From: Lethocerus indicus
Lineage: Eukaryota > Arthropoda > Insecta > Hemiptera > Belostomatidae
DNA: 64,000 bases
Assembly: GCA_019843655.1 (NCBI GenBank)
Contig: JACDQD010000003.1
Location: 1,862,925-1,926,924, forward strand
Reading direction: 5' to 3'
Below the pieces are notes generated by a model. That model worked only from the letters and a program-made list of their open reading frames with translations, made no database searches and was not told the DNA's origin. Positions 36,607 to 50,281 of this stretch are shown here, piece by piece. The translations under genes were made by a program, and so were the position numbers. Every line of letters begins with the position of its first letter. Position 1 is the stretch's first letter.

Positions 36607-37979
36607 AGCCTATTTATAATTTCTCTGATTCCATTTTATTCGGTTTTTTTTCCATACGTGTCGCGGTAAATTAAAAATTTAGATTTATTTTCCATCATCA
36701 ACCGGTTAGATTTCGTTAATTTGTCTAATTTGATTAGTAACTTTAAAATATTCTAACTGTATTTATATATGATCGATTTGAAGCTAGGCATTCCAGTATA
36801 ACTACAATTAAGCCTTTAATTTAAATGAGACGTAGATATTAATTATTTATATTTATACTTATCCCTCTTCGATATTGTACAATATATCCTATATTGATAC
36901 GATATTATTCCACTAATAATTATAATGTGTGTCTATCGACTGCAGTCGTTTAAATGCCCAAACCGGCCTGACAACAGAACATTTGCTACTTTTGACAATT
37001 CATAATCAAAAGCCAAGTTTGACAAAAAGCTGGTAAAATACGAAACAAAACTCCCGCAACTAATTATATTCAACCTAAACTAGAAGCGTTCTGCTGATAC
37101 GGACTAATCCAAATGAGAAAATCTTTTCGGGTTTCTAAATTGGGGACGGAGGCGAGCCTCTCGGGATGATCACAGCGCGGGGATATTGATAAATATAGGG
37201 GCAAAAAGGAGAGTTGATGATCCGACAGAGAAGAAGTGGCGATAGATCACCTGACGCTGTCCCAGTCCCAGGCCCCATTTAACACTTTGAATACCCCCGG
37301 AAAAAGAAAACTCCGTCTCCTTAAACTGTTTTTTAATAACATATAATATTGAGCGGATTGTTTAAATATCGCTACCAAATTTATTACATATGAAATTTAT
37401 ATTCGAACCGATGATTCGGTCTAGTTTTCGGTTTCCTCTTTTAAATTAAAAATCGTTCCTATTTCATTATCGTGTCGTAAAGACATAGGTCATCTCGGTA
37501 ATTGGTTTTAAACCTTATGGTTATTTTTTGCCCGTCACACTCGTATAATATAGCCGTCAACCGGCAGGAAACGGCGTTGATTAATACCAACCGTAATATT
37601 GTCCATTAAGATAAAATGGAGCTGCTCGGCAGGATTCAGCCTATCGATAAGATAAGTCCCAGATCATTATTTCAAGGTACTCGTTATCTTCAAGTTACAT
37701 AAACTGTAGAATCCGGTTAATTATCTCCGTTTCTGTATCCTCGTATCATTCCGTCCGTCTAGAACGGAATAAATTAAACCGTGGCCCAATAACATTTCCT
37801 TTCCCGCAGCGGTCTAGGTACCATAAACCGTCTGAAATATACAAATAAATACATTTGCTCTATTACTGTGTACGATGAGCGCGATTCACTATATCCGGAG
37901 TCGGTTGAGGTGTTCCCTCCGCGAGGTTCCTGCCAACGTCGCGAACGCTGTAACGTGGCGTGACTGGGATAATAAGTTT

Positions 37980-38090
37980 TAAGTTATATTAATAGTAGTT
38001 AAGATACCCACTTTAAGGAACCATTCGCCAGACAGTACGAGAACAAACCTTTCACTGACGGCAACCAGACCGTTGAATAGATATAAGAAA
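37980..38090 (-). repeat. Family 2 dispersed repeat, copy E
   Basis: The plus strand reads TTTAAGGAACCATTCGCCAG, ACAGTACGAGAAC, then TTTCACTGACGGCAACCAGA. It aligns with copy D (AAGAACCAGTCTCAG, AGCGAAAC, TTTCACTAATGCCAACCAG) and with the reverse complements of B and C. It is a partial copy. Confidence 0.55.
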
Positions 38091-38789
38091 AAATACGGGA
38101 TTAGGTATGGCAATTTTGTCGGTATTGTCCACAATCCGTTGCCGGTGTCGGGCCCAATGCGATAATCGGTGTTAATAATTCAACGGAGGCCGAGGGAAAA
38201 TCAACTGGAGTCGGAGGGCGTGCGGAGAAAAGCGGTGGTAAAAGTTGGGTGGTCCGGGGTCGGGTGTGATGTACGAGGTGATAACGCCAGTTTAATGCCG
38301 GGGAGTCGACTTATTGATGGGGAGGGCCAGCGCCGTGCATAATGTAGAGAGAGTTCTGTCGGGACAACTCCACTCCAGCAATTTGATTTAAGCCCAACAT
38401 TTATGACCAATCATTAACTCGAAATCGGTACTCGTCCCTTGTTAACGGCTTATCGAACATCTACAGTATGATCTGTATCTGTCCAACCCGAATTTTAATC
38501 ATTTTATTCTTACATATTACAATAATATTGTTTGTTTTAGATCGAATTTAATTAATTATGATATGATAGGTCTATTACTTTCTGGGATAATATTTTCTTC
38601 ATAAAGTAGGCCTGTTAACACAAATGTATTGGTCGCCTTTGAATTATATTGCCTATTTTAATTTCGAAGAAATTTCTATCGCACTCGATCTGGTGACTGA
38701 CCTGGTCAAGGCAAAATATTTAAACTTTGACTCCAATTCCGTACGGAATTTCCCATTTAATGTGAAAATATAGTCAATTACAAGTAGGA

Positions 38790-38970
38790 TTTATTTTTTT
38801 AATTCACTCTCTCTTATAGGTGCCATTTGTTAAAGTTTCGCTCTCAATACTGCCTGGCGACTGGTTATTTAACCTTAAATTCTGAACTAATTTGATCGTC
38901 TTCGTCGTGGGCTCATTCTTGTCTATGGTTTCTTCCCAACGAATCTTTGTTAGGGAAACTTTTACGAGGT
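38790..38970 (+). repeat. Family 2 dispersed repeat, copy B
   Basis: Blocks in order: T-run and TTCACTCTCTC, GTTTCGCTCTC, ACTGCCTGGCGACTGGTT, TTCTGAACTAATTT, GGGCTCATTCTTG, CTATGGTTTCTT and ACGAATCTTTGTTAG. It is the most complete member and the best reference for finding others. Boundaries are not defined by inverted repeats or a clear target duplication. Confidence 0.62.
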
Positions 38971-39064
38971 AGTTTGAATGTATTACTGGAACTCAAATGT
39001 CTCGAGAAAATTATTCAGAAGTGAATTTCCTTTTGTAAGGGCTTACAATATTATGCAACATCAT

Positions 39065-39091
39065 TAAGCAACATGAGATTCATGTTGCTTA
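39065..39091. repeat. Perfect 12-bp inverted repeat (hairpin)
   Basis: TAAGCAACATGA (39065-39076) and TCATGTTGCTTA (39080-39091) are exact complements with a 3-base GAT loop. GCAACAT also occurs just upstream (about 39055), giving three copies of the half-site within 40 bases. It could be a dimeric protein-binding site. Confidence 0.9.
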
Positions 39092-39782
39092 TCGCTGTAC
39101 AAACGTCCCGGAACTTTATGGCAATATTATTCCGTGAAAATTCAGTTCAGTACTCGTCGACGGTCATATCGATGGTCGGGAAATATATTTGCCGCATTAC
39201 CTTGTTTCACTTTCGGGCGTTCCCGTAACCAATTAGTGGCGGAATCCATTAGGCGCTATCCAATTTGTACCTTTTTGCCGGGTAGAGGAGAATACCGAGC
39301 GCGGGGGTGTGGAGAACAGTTGTTTTGACGTCGGATCGTCCTCAGGGTTTTTAGGACGGAAAGTAGTCCCAGAGTCCGAAATAAAGCTCCCAATTCCATT
39401 AAGTCCCTTTTTCTAGTCGAGGCAATTGAGGATAATTTATAGGTTCCGACAGTAACCCTCCCCCCCTCCTCTCATCCTTCCTTCTCCCTTCACCACCCTC
39501 GCTCCTGTTTACGATCCGGGATGCTAATGGCGATCGCTAAAACCGGTAATGTCCATAAAAATTTTCACGACTTCTTTTTTAGTTTTACGTTAAAAAATTG
39601 GGCTATATTCGTAATTTTCCGAGGGAGGATGTCGTCGTGGAAGTTTTTAACTTGTTTTTGTCTCTTGTCGTCTAGTCGGGGCCGGAACGGCGTTCCCGTA
39701 GAACGCTTTATAAATTTTATTTCATTTTTATTTTACGATTTTCCCCTCTCCTCACCCGGCCTGAAAATTTCGGCTTTATATT

Positions 39783-39815
39783 TCTCGTTTCCTGTTTTCT
39801 CATCCGCAGGTAAAT
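39783..39815 (+). promoter_or_regulatory. Strong recursive-splice-like site
   Basis: A long pyrimidine tract, CGTTTCCTGTTTTCTCATCC (39786-39805), then GCAG (to 39809), abuts GTAAAT (39810-39815). The acceptor is among the best in the window and the regenerated donor is acceptable. A clear second donor within 80 bases is not evident (only GTAACC near 39885). It could alternatively be a normal 3' splice site, but the GTAAAT start then introduces TAA in one frame. Confidence 0.4.
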
Positions 39816-41097
39816 CAGGCTCCCCTTCCCCCGTTATTATTTCTTGGAATAAGAATTTCCGATCTCGATGATTTCGAAGAATCTGTAACCAAAACTGGGC
39901 CGGAAAAACATCGACTTAATTCAAATGACCGGGAACATTAGGCCGGACGGCGACGATTTATTACGGAACAATTAGGATCATCAATTACGAACAACTTAAA
40001 TACGCCGGATAGAATATCGAGGGTAATGCGATGTTATCTCAATTGACACAATATAACCGGCTCTTATCGACTGTTTACGACGTTATTTATCGAGCCGCCG
40101 TACCGAGACAAGTATTAGTAAAACTTCTAAACGAATTGGGTAATGGAAAATACGAACTGAGATGTACAAAGTACGATATTAGCTGAAAAAGGAGAATCTG
40201 ATGCCGAACATTCTTGTTGACAACTTTACTGTTAACACGTCCACCAACACGTCCGATACTTTCGGTTTCGAAAATAGCGTTAATATTTAATTGCGAAGTC
40301 CAGAAAATATAAGACCCAAGCATACAATTGCAGTGGGAATTAAACTCGTTGGATATTATACTCCAACTTTTCATATTCGCAGGTTATGTTAATCATCGAG
40401 TGCAGTTAGTACACCCTCTCGTTGAGTGATCATTCGCAGAGTGGTCACATTCCAAACCAACATGTCAAATACTTTATATATTCTCAATATTTTTTACTAA
40501 TATTAAGGCGTGTTATTATAAATATTAGTATTAAGAACGAGTAGTAACGAATCTTATCCTTGAGTTGAAAGGTTATTGATAATTCTAAAGATGCCGCCAG
40601 TGTTATTTTCGTCGCAGTAGTCGGATATAAAATATTTGAATACAGCTTTTAAAAAAAGAACATTAATAATATGGGTGTGGCTGGCCCTTACGCCTTACCG
40701 GCATAAGCAATGTGTCTGCAACGTTACATCACTCTGTTGAATCGTTTTCTATTAATGGATAGTTTAAGGCCGAACGGAAAGTCACAGGATTGATGATAAA
40801 AGGGTTTCTTTGCTCGCTGACAAACGACGGGGGAAAGCGGAAAACTGTCGTCTGGGCCAGGATCAAACACGAGGGCGTATGTATTGGGCGGGGGAATAAA
40901 TTATTTATACCGATACCGGTTGAGCGAGTTCCCTTTTTTTTCGCTTGTAAAGGAGATAGGATCGCTTAGTGTCGAGGGTTTTTCTTTATCGCCAACAAAA
41001 TATTCAGGAAGGCTTTACGACTTGGCCTCCGGCGTCACCCGCTAATGAAATTTACATTTATCCCTTTCGCTCCCAGCCATCCCTCCCTACCACCCTC

Positions 41098-41120
41098 CCT
41101 CTCTCTCTCTCTCTCTCTCC
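41098..41120 (+). repeat. (CT)n microsatellite, short
   Basis: About ten CT units flanked by CCCTCC runs. Confidence 0.95.
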
Positions 41121-42514
41121 CTCCACTCTCGAGCCAACCAGAATTAATTGGTTCCCGCAAATATAATTCCCGATCGAATAAATACGGCGGGGCTGTTTCG
41201 TTCCGGAATATTTTACCTTGAAAGTTTTGACGTCGAGTGGAAGATGGGGTACCACCTCAAAGAAAAGAAAATGTATGCATTCTTTTTATAAATATGCAAA
41301 ATGATTGATTCGTTTTAATTTCTACTCACGAATGTAACCGCCAATTCTGGCCAATTCATTTAACGCTTTATTAAAATAATTGGACGAGAATGCGAATTCG
41401 AGTTAAAGTCAAAAAAGTGTCACCAGTGGGTGATTTCTTCATCATGTCAGGACGATACTTAAAACAATTGCAGTTATAACATAGGGTAGGCGGAAAATAA
41501 ATTAGCCGTTCTCCGAGTGAATTCCGGTTTGGAGTTTTCCGATTCATTTTCAACCGTTCCGGAAGTGTCATGATGTATTTAAATATCAGCCGAAGCTGCG
41601 GGCTCAATTAAGGGGCCAGTTTTCCGTTTTGTTAAGTTTTATAAATAGGCGGTTCGAGTGCCGGGCGATATCTGTCACTAGGTGTAAACAAGATAAACTG
41701 TCCTGTTTACAGGCGGAGGCGAGAATAGCGCTGCCCCTGTCAGCGCCGCTCTGATTGACGGCACGAAACGGCAATAGCAAATAAATATTATATTCATTAA
41801 CAAAGTGGTGGGCCCGCTTAGAGTCGGGCCCCCGTCCCTAATCAGGCTAAACGACATTTCTGGAAATTGTTACCGAATTTAAACCCGGCCGGGGCGGATA
41901 TTGTGATCATCAGTCATCGGTGTCGCTTCGGGAACGAAATTTTTGTCGGTTCATTAATTTTTTGTGATGCGTCATAATTTTATGCGACGACGGAATTTCA
42001 ACAATTCCACTACCGCCACTACTGCCACCGCCTCTACATCCATTCATCCGTCTCGAAATTTCAAAATCGGGGAATATTTTTAGCCTGGAGGTTTTTAAAC
42101 ACATTCTTCTCCCTAAAGCAATAGTATGTATGTAATATGTGTGTGTGTAATTAATCTGTTTACTTGTGCCATTTATCGTGTTTCATTTTCTTTGATTGAA
42201 CTTTGGACGCGTAGGATTTATTGAGACCTTGCATTTTTATTTTCATGAGCTTCTTAATCGGACCAAATATCCAATCTTGTAGGCTATTAATCTTTTGGTT
42301 TATCCTGTTATTATCTGAGATTTTTATATTCCTAGGCTTTTCAAAATAACTTTAGTATTTGGTAATTTTGTTTGGAAATGAAAAAGTAAACTCTTACTTA
42401 GCACTTATTTGGCGTAGATTTACTTCACCAACAATATAGTGTTCAGTTTAGCTTACAGTAATTGTTTTCCTAAGAGAAGACTCCTAGTTTTCCATCAGTG
42501 CTAAAACGGTTATT

Positions 42515-42537
42515 TTATAGCTGATTATCAGCTATAA
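42515..42537. repeat. Perfect 10-bp inverted repeat (hairpin)
   Basis: TTATAGCTGA (42515-42524) pairs exactly with TCAGCTATAA (42528-42537) across a TTA loop. With a bulge, a flanking GGTTA/TAACC pair extends the stem. Confidence 0.88.
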
Positions 42538-44377
42538 CCCTTTACAGTCGATTTAATTCGTTATTAGTTGCTATAAATATGTTCTGTAACAGATATTGTT
42601 AGATGTATTTTTGATGTAAGTTTAGTATGTGACCAACTTGATAACTTGAACGAAGAATCCCCTCAGCTGTGGCACGTTTGGCACGAAGACCGAACACTCA
42701 CTCCATCGCCTCATTAGGTCCCCGGTCGACTGATGTTTTAGACCAAGATTTCTTAACATTTTTCTAACCGTGGCCCTCTTTCTATCTTGCGTTTGTTTCA
42801 TGCGCTCCCGCCGTAATATCGGTGAAAAGGTAAATGTGGGAACGTCTTGTCTGTTGATCCTCTGTTTTAGACGATGGGGACGGTCGCGAGGGTATATGTT
42901 ATTTGAATATGTAAGAAATGTTTTTGATACAAGTGACAAGGCTCATCTTTCCAGTTTCGGTATGCCTAATATTCAGACATATTAGGTGGATTGGATGTGC
43001 GCTATTGTGGGCTATGGAGGTGTTGGTGGTGGTGTGGGTGATAGGGGCGATGGGAGGAGGGGTGCGAGGGGGTCGTAACGACATCGGGGCCCTCTGATTG
43101 ATATATTGAGGCTGCACATTCAGCAACCGACCAATCAATAACTGTCGGCAACAGACCGCGGCCCTGGCACCCTGCTCCTGTCCGCCAACCCTCCCACTAA
43201 CAGTGGTAACAGTGTTACCACCCCCCCTCCCCCTGCTAATTACAATAACCCACCGGCTAAAACTAAGGTTTTCTTCATTTCCTAGTAATAAGGCTCCTGA
43301 CGTGACGTTTGGCCGTCATCCTCCAAAGGCCCACGCTATATTGAAACGCTCAGTGAGACAATTACCCAACAAGGAAGCCACTTTACCCGATGAAATGTGT
43401 AATATTATATCAGTTTTTGTTGTATTAGACGGAACTTGGTATTTTCAGATGTCAGCAGATATATGAAAGTTTAAGCAATCTCCTTAAATTAATTTCCAAA
43501 AGTAGGTCGCAAGCCGAGAGTCCACTGTATAATAGATCGGTAAGAACTGGTAGGGATTGGAAACCCTGCGACCCAAATCGGATAAGTGATGGTATTTTTT
43601 CGTGGAAATAAACATATCTTTCACATTGCCAGAGTACGATGCCCCCCATGTTCGGGTATTGGAGGTAGGATCGAGCATGGAGCAGGTTTGGGAGGCACTG
43701 AGATCCTTTAAGTGGAAACAGGACCGGAAACACAATTAGCGTCATTTCCTGGGCAGAATCCGGGCGGTCCGCCCGCCCCTCTTCAATAGGATTTAATGAT
43801 AGAAATTCTGGTCCACATCCCGCCTAATTAAAGCGGTCCACCTGCGTGGGACATTTTTCACGGCATATTTGTGAATATCTTAATTCTAATTGATCCCGGA
43901 TGGCCTCCTCTTACCTTCTTGAAACGTACGAGCCTACTTAAAAATTAGAAAAAAACATATTTTTGACCGTCGTTACATTGACGTAAGGTAAATTTTTAAG
44001 TTTTATCTAATATAATAGATTATATTTACATCTGTATATTTATCATATTATTGGTGGTGTGTGGGCCACCAATTCCGAGCTCCCTAGCTCAGTATGCGTC
44101 AACATATAAGGGTGAACATTACTTATGTTAATACTTTTGCGTAATAGTCATATAACGAAGTAATAATAAATAACGGATGCTTAAACTTTTTCGGAATATC
44201 GTTATACATTTTTATAACACTTGAATTTTTAATTTTTCGGGAGGAATGTTTCTGGAATCACCAACAGAGGCAGAACCGCCGTATTTTGTTGATTCCTAGC
44301 ACTGGGTCCACGCAATAGGTTTTTCAAAACACTCACGGGTGAGTACAATGTGTTTTTTTTCCTGAAGCCCTATAATA

Positions 44378-44410
44378 TGTGTGTGTGTGTGTGTGTGTGT
44401 GTGTTGTGTG
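44378..44410 (+). repeat. (TG)n microsatellite
   Basis: About 13 TG units with one interruption near the 3' end. Confidence 0.96.
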
Positions 44411-46283
44411 TATGTTTTAGGAGTCCACTGAAGCACAGCGGGTTTTCGTATCGATGCCGCTACGCCTCTGTTAAGTGTGCCCGAATGCGGCACTATAAAT
44501 ATCCGCGGAAACTTTTCGAATCGTTCTGGTAGGAAAGAAATATATACACGGGCAGAGGTTAGAAAAGAAGCGGGGGAGGGAGTATAAGTGTAATGGCTCA
44601 TTAGCCCGAGGGGGTTTGGGGGGGGGGGGACGAGGTGAGTTAGTGTGGGGGCGGTTTAATAGCGGTGGAGCCGTAGCCAATACGACCTTCCAATACCGTC
44701 ATAGCAGGCCGACCCACACACATCAATAAAAACGCCCCGGAGCTTTTATTGTAGCCGAGATCTATAGTTTCCTGTAGTTTTGAGAATGCTCTCCACTGTA
44801 GGTGCCGCTCCCGAGCCACTTGCCAAACCCCCTCCACCCCCCTCCCACTTCGGTAAATTATCAACGTCCCGAATTTCTCTTCCCGTTCGGTTTCTGTTTT
44901 TTCCCATGTCCCCTTGTACCTTTGTATTTCGCCCGCGGACCGAATCGCGCGATACATTCTCTCCTCGGGGATCTTTCACGGGTTTAATGGCCCCGACCCG
45001 AATGTCTGCGGTATCGCCCGTTTTATGAGACCGCATAGACGCTTCGAATAAATTGTCGGACTCCGTTGGCGCGTCCCTAAATTTCGAATCCCGTCTGGGG
45101 TGGGGGGGGAGCCTCTGGAATAACTTTTAGTTTCAACGAAGTATTTCCTTCCATTGTTCCCGTCCGAGTTTTTTCCAACATTATCGGCCATTATTTTCCT
45201 TCCCCGCGGCTGGGTAGATTTCTCTCTGTCGACGGTTAGTGAATGGAAATACATTTATAGTGCATATTTAAAACGTTTGTCCCTTCCATTTGGCCCGTAT
45301 TCCGTGTTGTATAAAGATATGAAATTTATTTTAGTCAAAGCCTACATTCTAAACTATACATAAATAGCGGGTTCCCACTAAGCGAATATGATGTGAAACC
45401 AAAATGTAATTACATATTTTATTACAGACGGTGTAAGAAAATCGTTTAGAAAAACGAAACGTTTGGTTTCGTTAGTTGCCATACACATTTTTCAATTCAT
45501 TGTCTCTTGTTCGTGAAACAGGTTTGGCTTCGTCGTCATTGAATTTCATAGTAACTTGTCACATTACAAGATATGAGTATCAAGAGTGGATTCGATATAA
45601 GTTCAAGAAAAAAAATGGCCTCGCATTTGACCACTACTGTCTTTTAATAAACGAAAGCCTAAACATTGTGATTTCGAACTTCTACTCGAAATTAATAGGT
45701 CCTCTACTATAGATTTTTTGAAAATTCAATATATCAGTATACTAAGGTTATAAGTTATGTATCGAGTGCACCGATTTGTAGGTAGTTGTGTAAATTGAGG
45801 ATAATTGCAGGTGAAATTTCATCCAAGCTTCGACTGGATTGCCGTTAATCATAATAATAGTATAGCTTCACTGCATATAGTGCATTAAAATTGACGTTTC
45901 AAGGGCAGTTGGTTGTACACCGTCTGGCATCGTCTTCGCTTTAAAAAAATAATAATGAAAACACTGACAAAAAATATGACTCGTAATTAAATTGCGCCAC
46001 TCTAATGTTTGGCGATATCTCCGTGCCAACTTTGTGTATCTTGCCACGGCTATAGAGGAGTTCAATAACCTCTCAGCATTCTTTCGAAAGATGACTTTCA
46101 TAATGTTAGTGACTTCTTATCCAGGACCTACCCCGATTTAATACGACGATTTTTTTTATGTGCCCGGCTATTCTACCCGGCCGTCCGGGAAAATTTTACA
46201 GGATAAAAAAGGGAATTTTGAACACATTATTTTCAGATAAATCAATGGTTTGACAAATGTCTAATGTTTCTCTCTAGGGGCCG

Positions 46284-46299
46284 GGTGTGTGTGTGTGTG
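46284..46299 (+). repeat. (GT)n microsatellite, short
   Basis: Eight GT units about 50 bases before the long CT tract. Confidence 0.92.
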
Positions 46300-46350
46300 C
46301 AGGTCGGCGCTATAAATAGTGGACCGGAGTTGCACCTCATATTCGACCTC

Positions 46351-46532
<182 letters not shown>

Positions 46533-47785
46533 CTGTTTCTCATTCTCTGGCGGTGCGTCCAAACGGGCGGAATATTAATGGGGGGCCGCGGGCGAATTAT
46601 TTGGCTGCGGGTTTAACGACACAAACGGGGGGATTGTGCAACGCGGCCCGGCCACCTGACTCCGATCCGTAACCTGCATTATGCACACATTATTAACGGT
46701 TGATGTAGGGTCACTGGTATGAAGGGGGAGGGGGTCGATTGCATTTTAATTGGGACGTCTTCAAAGGCGATATTAATTGCCCGGGCCTTTGCTTCCACTT
46801 TAACGCCCTCTTAAATTCTTACCGCCGTCTCAATGCACTTTGTCGTCCTATAAATATGGAACAGGCCCCGCCTGTCTCCGGCCTCGAGAATGCGCCGGAA
46901 TAGACGATTTTCATCGCGTTTTTACGTTTAACCCCACGCCCCGTACATAAATAACACCGTACGAATATGATGTAAAGACATCTAGGTTGAGACCAGATAA
47001 GAGATTAATGTAATATGCTTTTAATCTCTCGGCCGAATGGGGGGGGGGAGGCTTTCAAATGTGACCCAAATCTAAATGATTCGAGCGAAGCGTTGTAAAA
47101 AAATAGCGATTAAAGATTTTAATATCGATATCCAATAGATTGGCGAAGAAATTTAGAGGATGGAAAACAGTGTCAGTTCTTTATAATATATATTAAAACA
47201 ATTAGTTTAAGGCATTTGACGGCGAAAACGTTTATTTGGCCTATAGATAGGTGAGTGTTCTTATGCGATTCTCGCATTATCGTGTATTCAACTTTTTTTC
47301 AAGCTACGTGTAAATCTCAAAATTTATATAAAATAAATTTACGAATATTTAATTATGTAGGAAGACGCCTCACAGATCTTTATCAGTCCGTGAACAAAAC
47401 TAATACTAATAGAACAAACAACAAACAATGCTAACATTGGGTTCGGTTTTTATTAAATCAAATCTTTTTAAAAAAAAAAGAGTATTTTTTTCTATTCACT
47501 TTAGAAATTGTTTTTGTGATATTTTGAAACTGACGCGATATCGTTTTAGAGTGCATTTATTGTCCCGGCGGTTTATGAAACGTTAGCGCTCGAACAAGAG
47601 AGAAAGAATGCGAGGACCATTAAGCCCAATTACGGAGGCTTTAATTACATCTCCGTTTCGTGTTAGTACGACTTTGTCGGTCGTTTCGGTAATGGTCGCG
47701 GCACTAATTATCTGTTTGAGGTCGGGCCGGCTTATCTGTGGTCGGGGAAAAAAAACGGGGAGACACCTCGGCCAACGGTAAACAA

Positions 47786-47819
47786 CCTATCGGTTATCGC
47801 TATATCCCTATCGGTTATC
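47786..47819 (+). repeat. 13-bp direct repeat, period 21
   Basis: CCTATCGGTTATC occurs at 47786-47798 and 47807-47819. A TCTTCTTCTTCTTG run follows immediately. Confidence 0.85.
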
Positions 47820-48248
47820 TTCTTCTTCTTGTATTCTTGTCCAGAGGTCCAGAGGTCGGCCTAATCAATGCCCGCCATTCACACCGTTCGTTCCTCCCCC
47901 CTTACGTTAACGAGGCTATCGCCGCCGTCGCCTCCACGTCCCCTCCTTTGACGATTCGACCAAATGAGGAAAAAAGTAATCTTATAAACACACGTCCTAC
48001 ACTCTTATTAGACATTAATAGCTGTAATTAAACTTCTTTATCGTATTAATCAGTGATGCATACTTAATAACAATAAGTTCTTTCAGATCAAATTGTTAGT
48101 GTATCGTCGGTTTTTACGTTTTCAAATTGTACAGGGAAGAACGATAAAGGAAGATTCCTCGATGTACGAAACATTTTCAACCGCGAACAACCGAAACCGT
48201 GATCGGTGACGTCGCGAACTGAGAGGCTTACATAATCTAGGAGGTTCC

Positions 48249-48284
48249 CACACACACACACACACACACATACACATATATATA
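48249..48284 (+). repeat. (CA)n microsatellite
   Basis: About 11 CA units, then TACACATATATATA. Confidence 0.95.
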
Positions 48285-48360
48285 ATAAAATCATATTTTT
48301 TTCAATTTTCTCCCTGTTTTAATAAACACGATTTACACGGTATTTACATTTCTTGTCAAC

Positions 48361-48440
48361 CGGTGGTTGGTCTTGTGGAGCAAATAGATTTAATTAAGGG
48401 ACAGGTCTTTAACTTAACGCGGCCGAATTCGATTCCCGGA
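48361..48440 (+). other. tRNA-like Pol III box relic
   Basis: TTGGTCTTGTGGAGCA (about 48367-48382) resembles a tRNA D-arm/A box, and AATTCGATTCCCGG (about 48426-48439) a B box, about 50 bases apart as expected for a tRNA. The acceptor and anticodon stems do not pair convincingly, so it is more likely a tRNA-derived repeat relic than a functional tRNA. Confidence 0.3.
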
Positions 48441-49534
48441 CTGTGGGAACGAATTTCACTTTTCGCTTCCATATCGAAAATCGACGGGGAGTAAATCGTT
48501 GGGTGGCCGTGCCGCGGTATGGAATAATTGAAAATGTATGATGAAGGTAGAGAAATACGAGGAGTTGGGGCGATAGGGGCGGGGAAAGTGTTTATTTGGC
48601 GCCGGAGGTCGATTGGGGCGGCACATTATCGGCACCGACCCCCACCCCCTCCCATCCCTCTCTGTAGTTGTTAATTAGATTATATTTCATTTGGCGCGTT
48701 AATGAGAGAGCCTGAAAGGGGGGCGACGGGGGCTATCGATAAAATGTTCTGCCAGGTGATCGACTTCCATAAACGATAAGGTGTAGGGAGCGCACCGCAT
48801 TTGCGGCAAGAGATAACGGCAGGTCTGAAATCGCTTCCCGAATTGAACAGTCGAATAATAAATAACGCCAGTTAGCCTCGAAGCGGCCATAAACACTTCC
48901 GGTTTAATTCATAAAAATGTTGATGCCCGGTTCGGATGAAAAGCGACCCCTATCGTGCGGTGGTGAGGGTGGTGGTGGATAGGGGGAGGTTTGTTAGTTC
49001 GTCCCCTCGCGGAAATACGTTCGAAAATAAAAAAAAACCGAATGAAAAGCTGGAACGGTGACGGCTCTTACCACCCATCTAGGAATAGAATTACAATATT
49101 TTCATTATTCCATAATTACATTCTTTAAATATACATAGGATATCGTAAACAATATTAAAATATTTTGCCGCAAATACTTTACACCGCACTATTCCGGATA
49201 GTTAGTGTCGGTGTACTGCACACTCGAGGACGACTCTCAGTATAACACATTTAATTCGGTTTACAACTACCCAGCATATAGTCAATTATCGGCCTTCTGC
49301 GGTTTATTGTTTTTTTTCCCCCGGCTCGGCGCCAACACCGGCCGTATTGTACTGGGCCCCGGGATAATAATAATTCATTAAAACCGAGTTGTAAGGACAA
49401 TGGGGCGGCCGTCACCCGTACTACATAACGAGTTAATGCCCGCGACCGGAGCGCGAGTGAAATAAAGCTCGATGGAAACCGCCCGGCTCCCTCTAATATC
49501 CGCCCCCGCCCACCGTCACCATAAACCTTTCTCA

Positions 49535-49559
49535 CTCTCTCTCTCTCTCTCTCTCTCTC
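49535..49559 (+). repeat. (CT)n microsatellite, short
   Basis: About twelve CT units. Confidence 0.95.
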
Positions 49560-50281
49560 CAAAACAGAGCCGCTCACGGACACGACAGTACAACAATTAA
49601 GTCCTGTCCACCAAGTCCATATATATATTTGCGTTGTGTGTTGAGTTATTGGGTACAAAACCCTCGTGGGTGGGGGGGGGGAGGGGGGGAGGGGGAGAGG
49701 TCAGATCCGGGCGGATGAAAACCGGTGAAATATAGGCACCACTGGATCCCTGCCCCCTCCCGCTGATTTATTAGCTGCCCCTGATTAATGGACATTATTT
49801 TGTACGCTTTTGTGTGTTGTCGTTGCCCCCCTAGCCACCCCGCCCCACGCTTCCGCCGTCACAGCTATTGACTCCGTCAGTCCATCGTGAAATCCGTGTC
49901 CGCGATCGGCGGCATTTTACCCGTCGGTCGACTGCGTACGGCATTTTTTTTCGTGATGGGCGTCCCCACCCTTCGCATATTGCCCCCACCCACTGTTACC
50001 CTCCCCTAGATTGAGGCCCGTGCCGTTGACTCCACGAACAGAACATATAACTAGCGCACACCCACCTCGGCGCCATTTTCCGTTGCCGGACTATTATTCC
50101 GGTTTTGGCCCCAGTCACCGGCCAGTGCGGTTGTTAAAATATTGTCCCGTCCAGTCTACTGTCAGCCCGTATTTTTTGTTCGGGTTAATGAGTATACCAT
50201 TAGTTTGACGTTTTCTGGGAGGTCTCCATTATTTTGTCTATTGTGGACTAGATCTCGTCAGGTTTCTGTACTGTTAACTAG

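Noticed and set aside
45060..45110. TTCGAATCCCGTCTGGGG, B-box-like
   Set aside because: No A box at a suitable distance and no cloverleaf; a chance match in a GC-rich patch.
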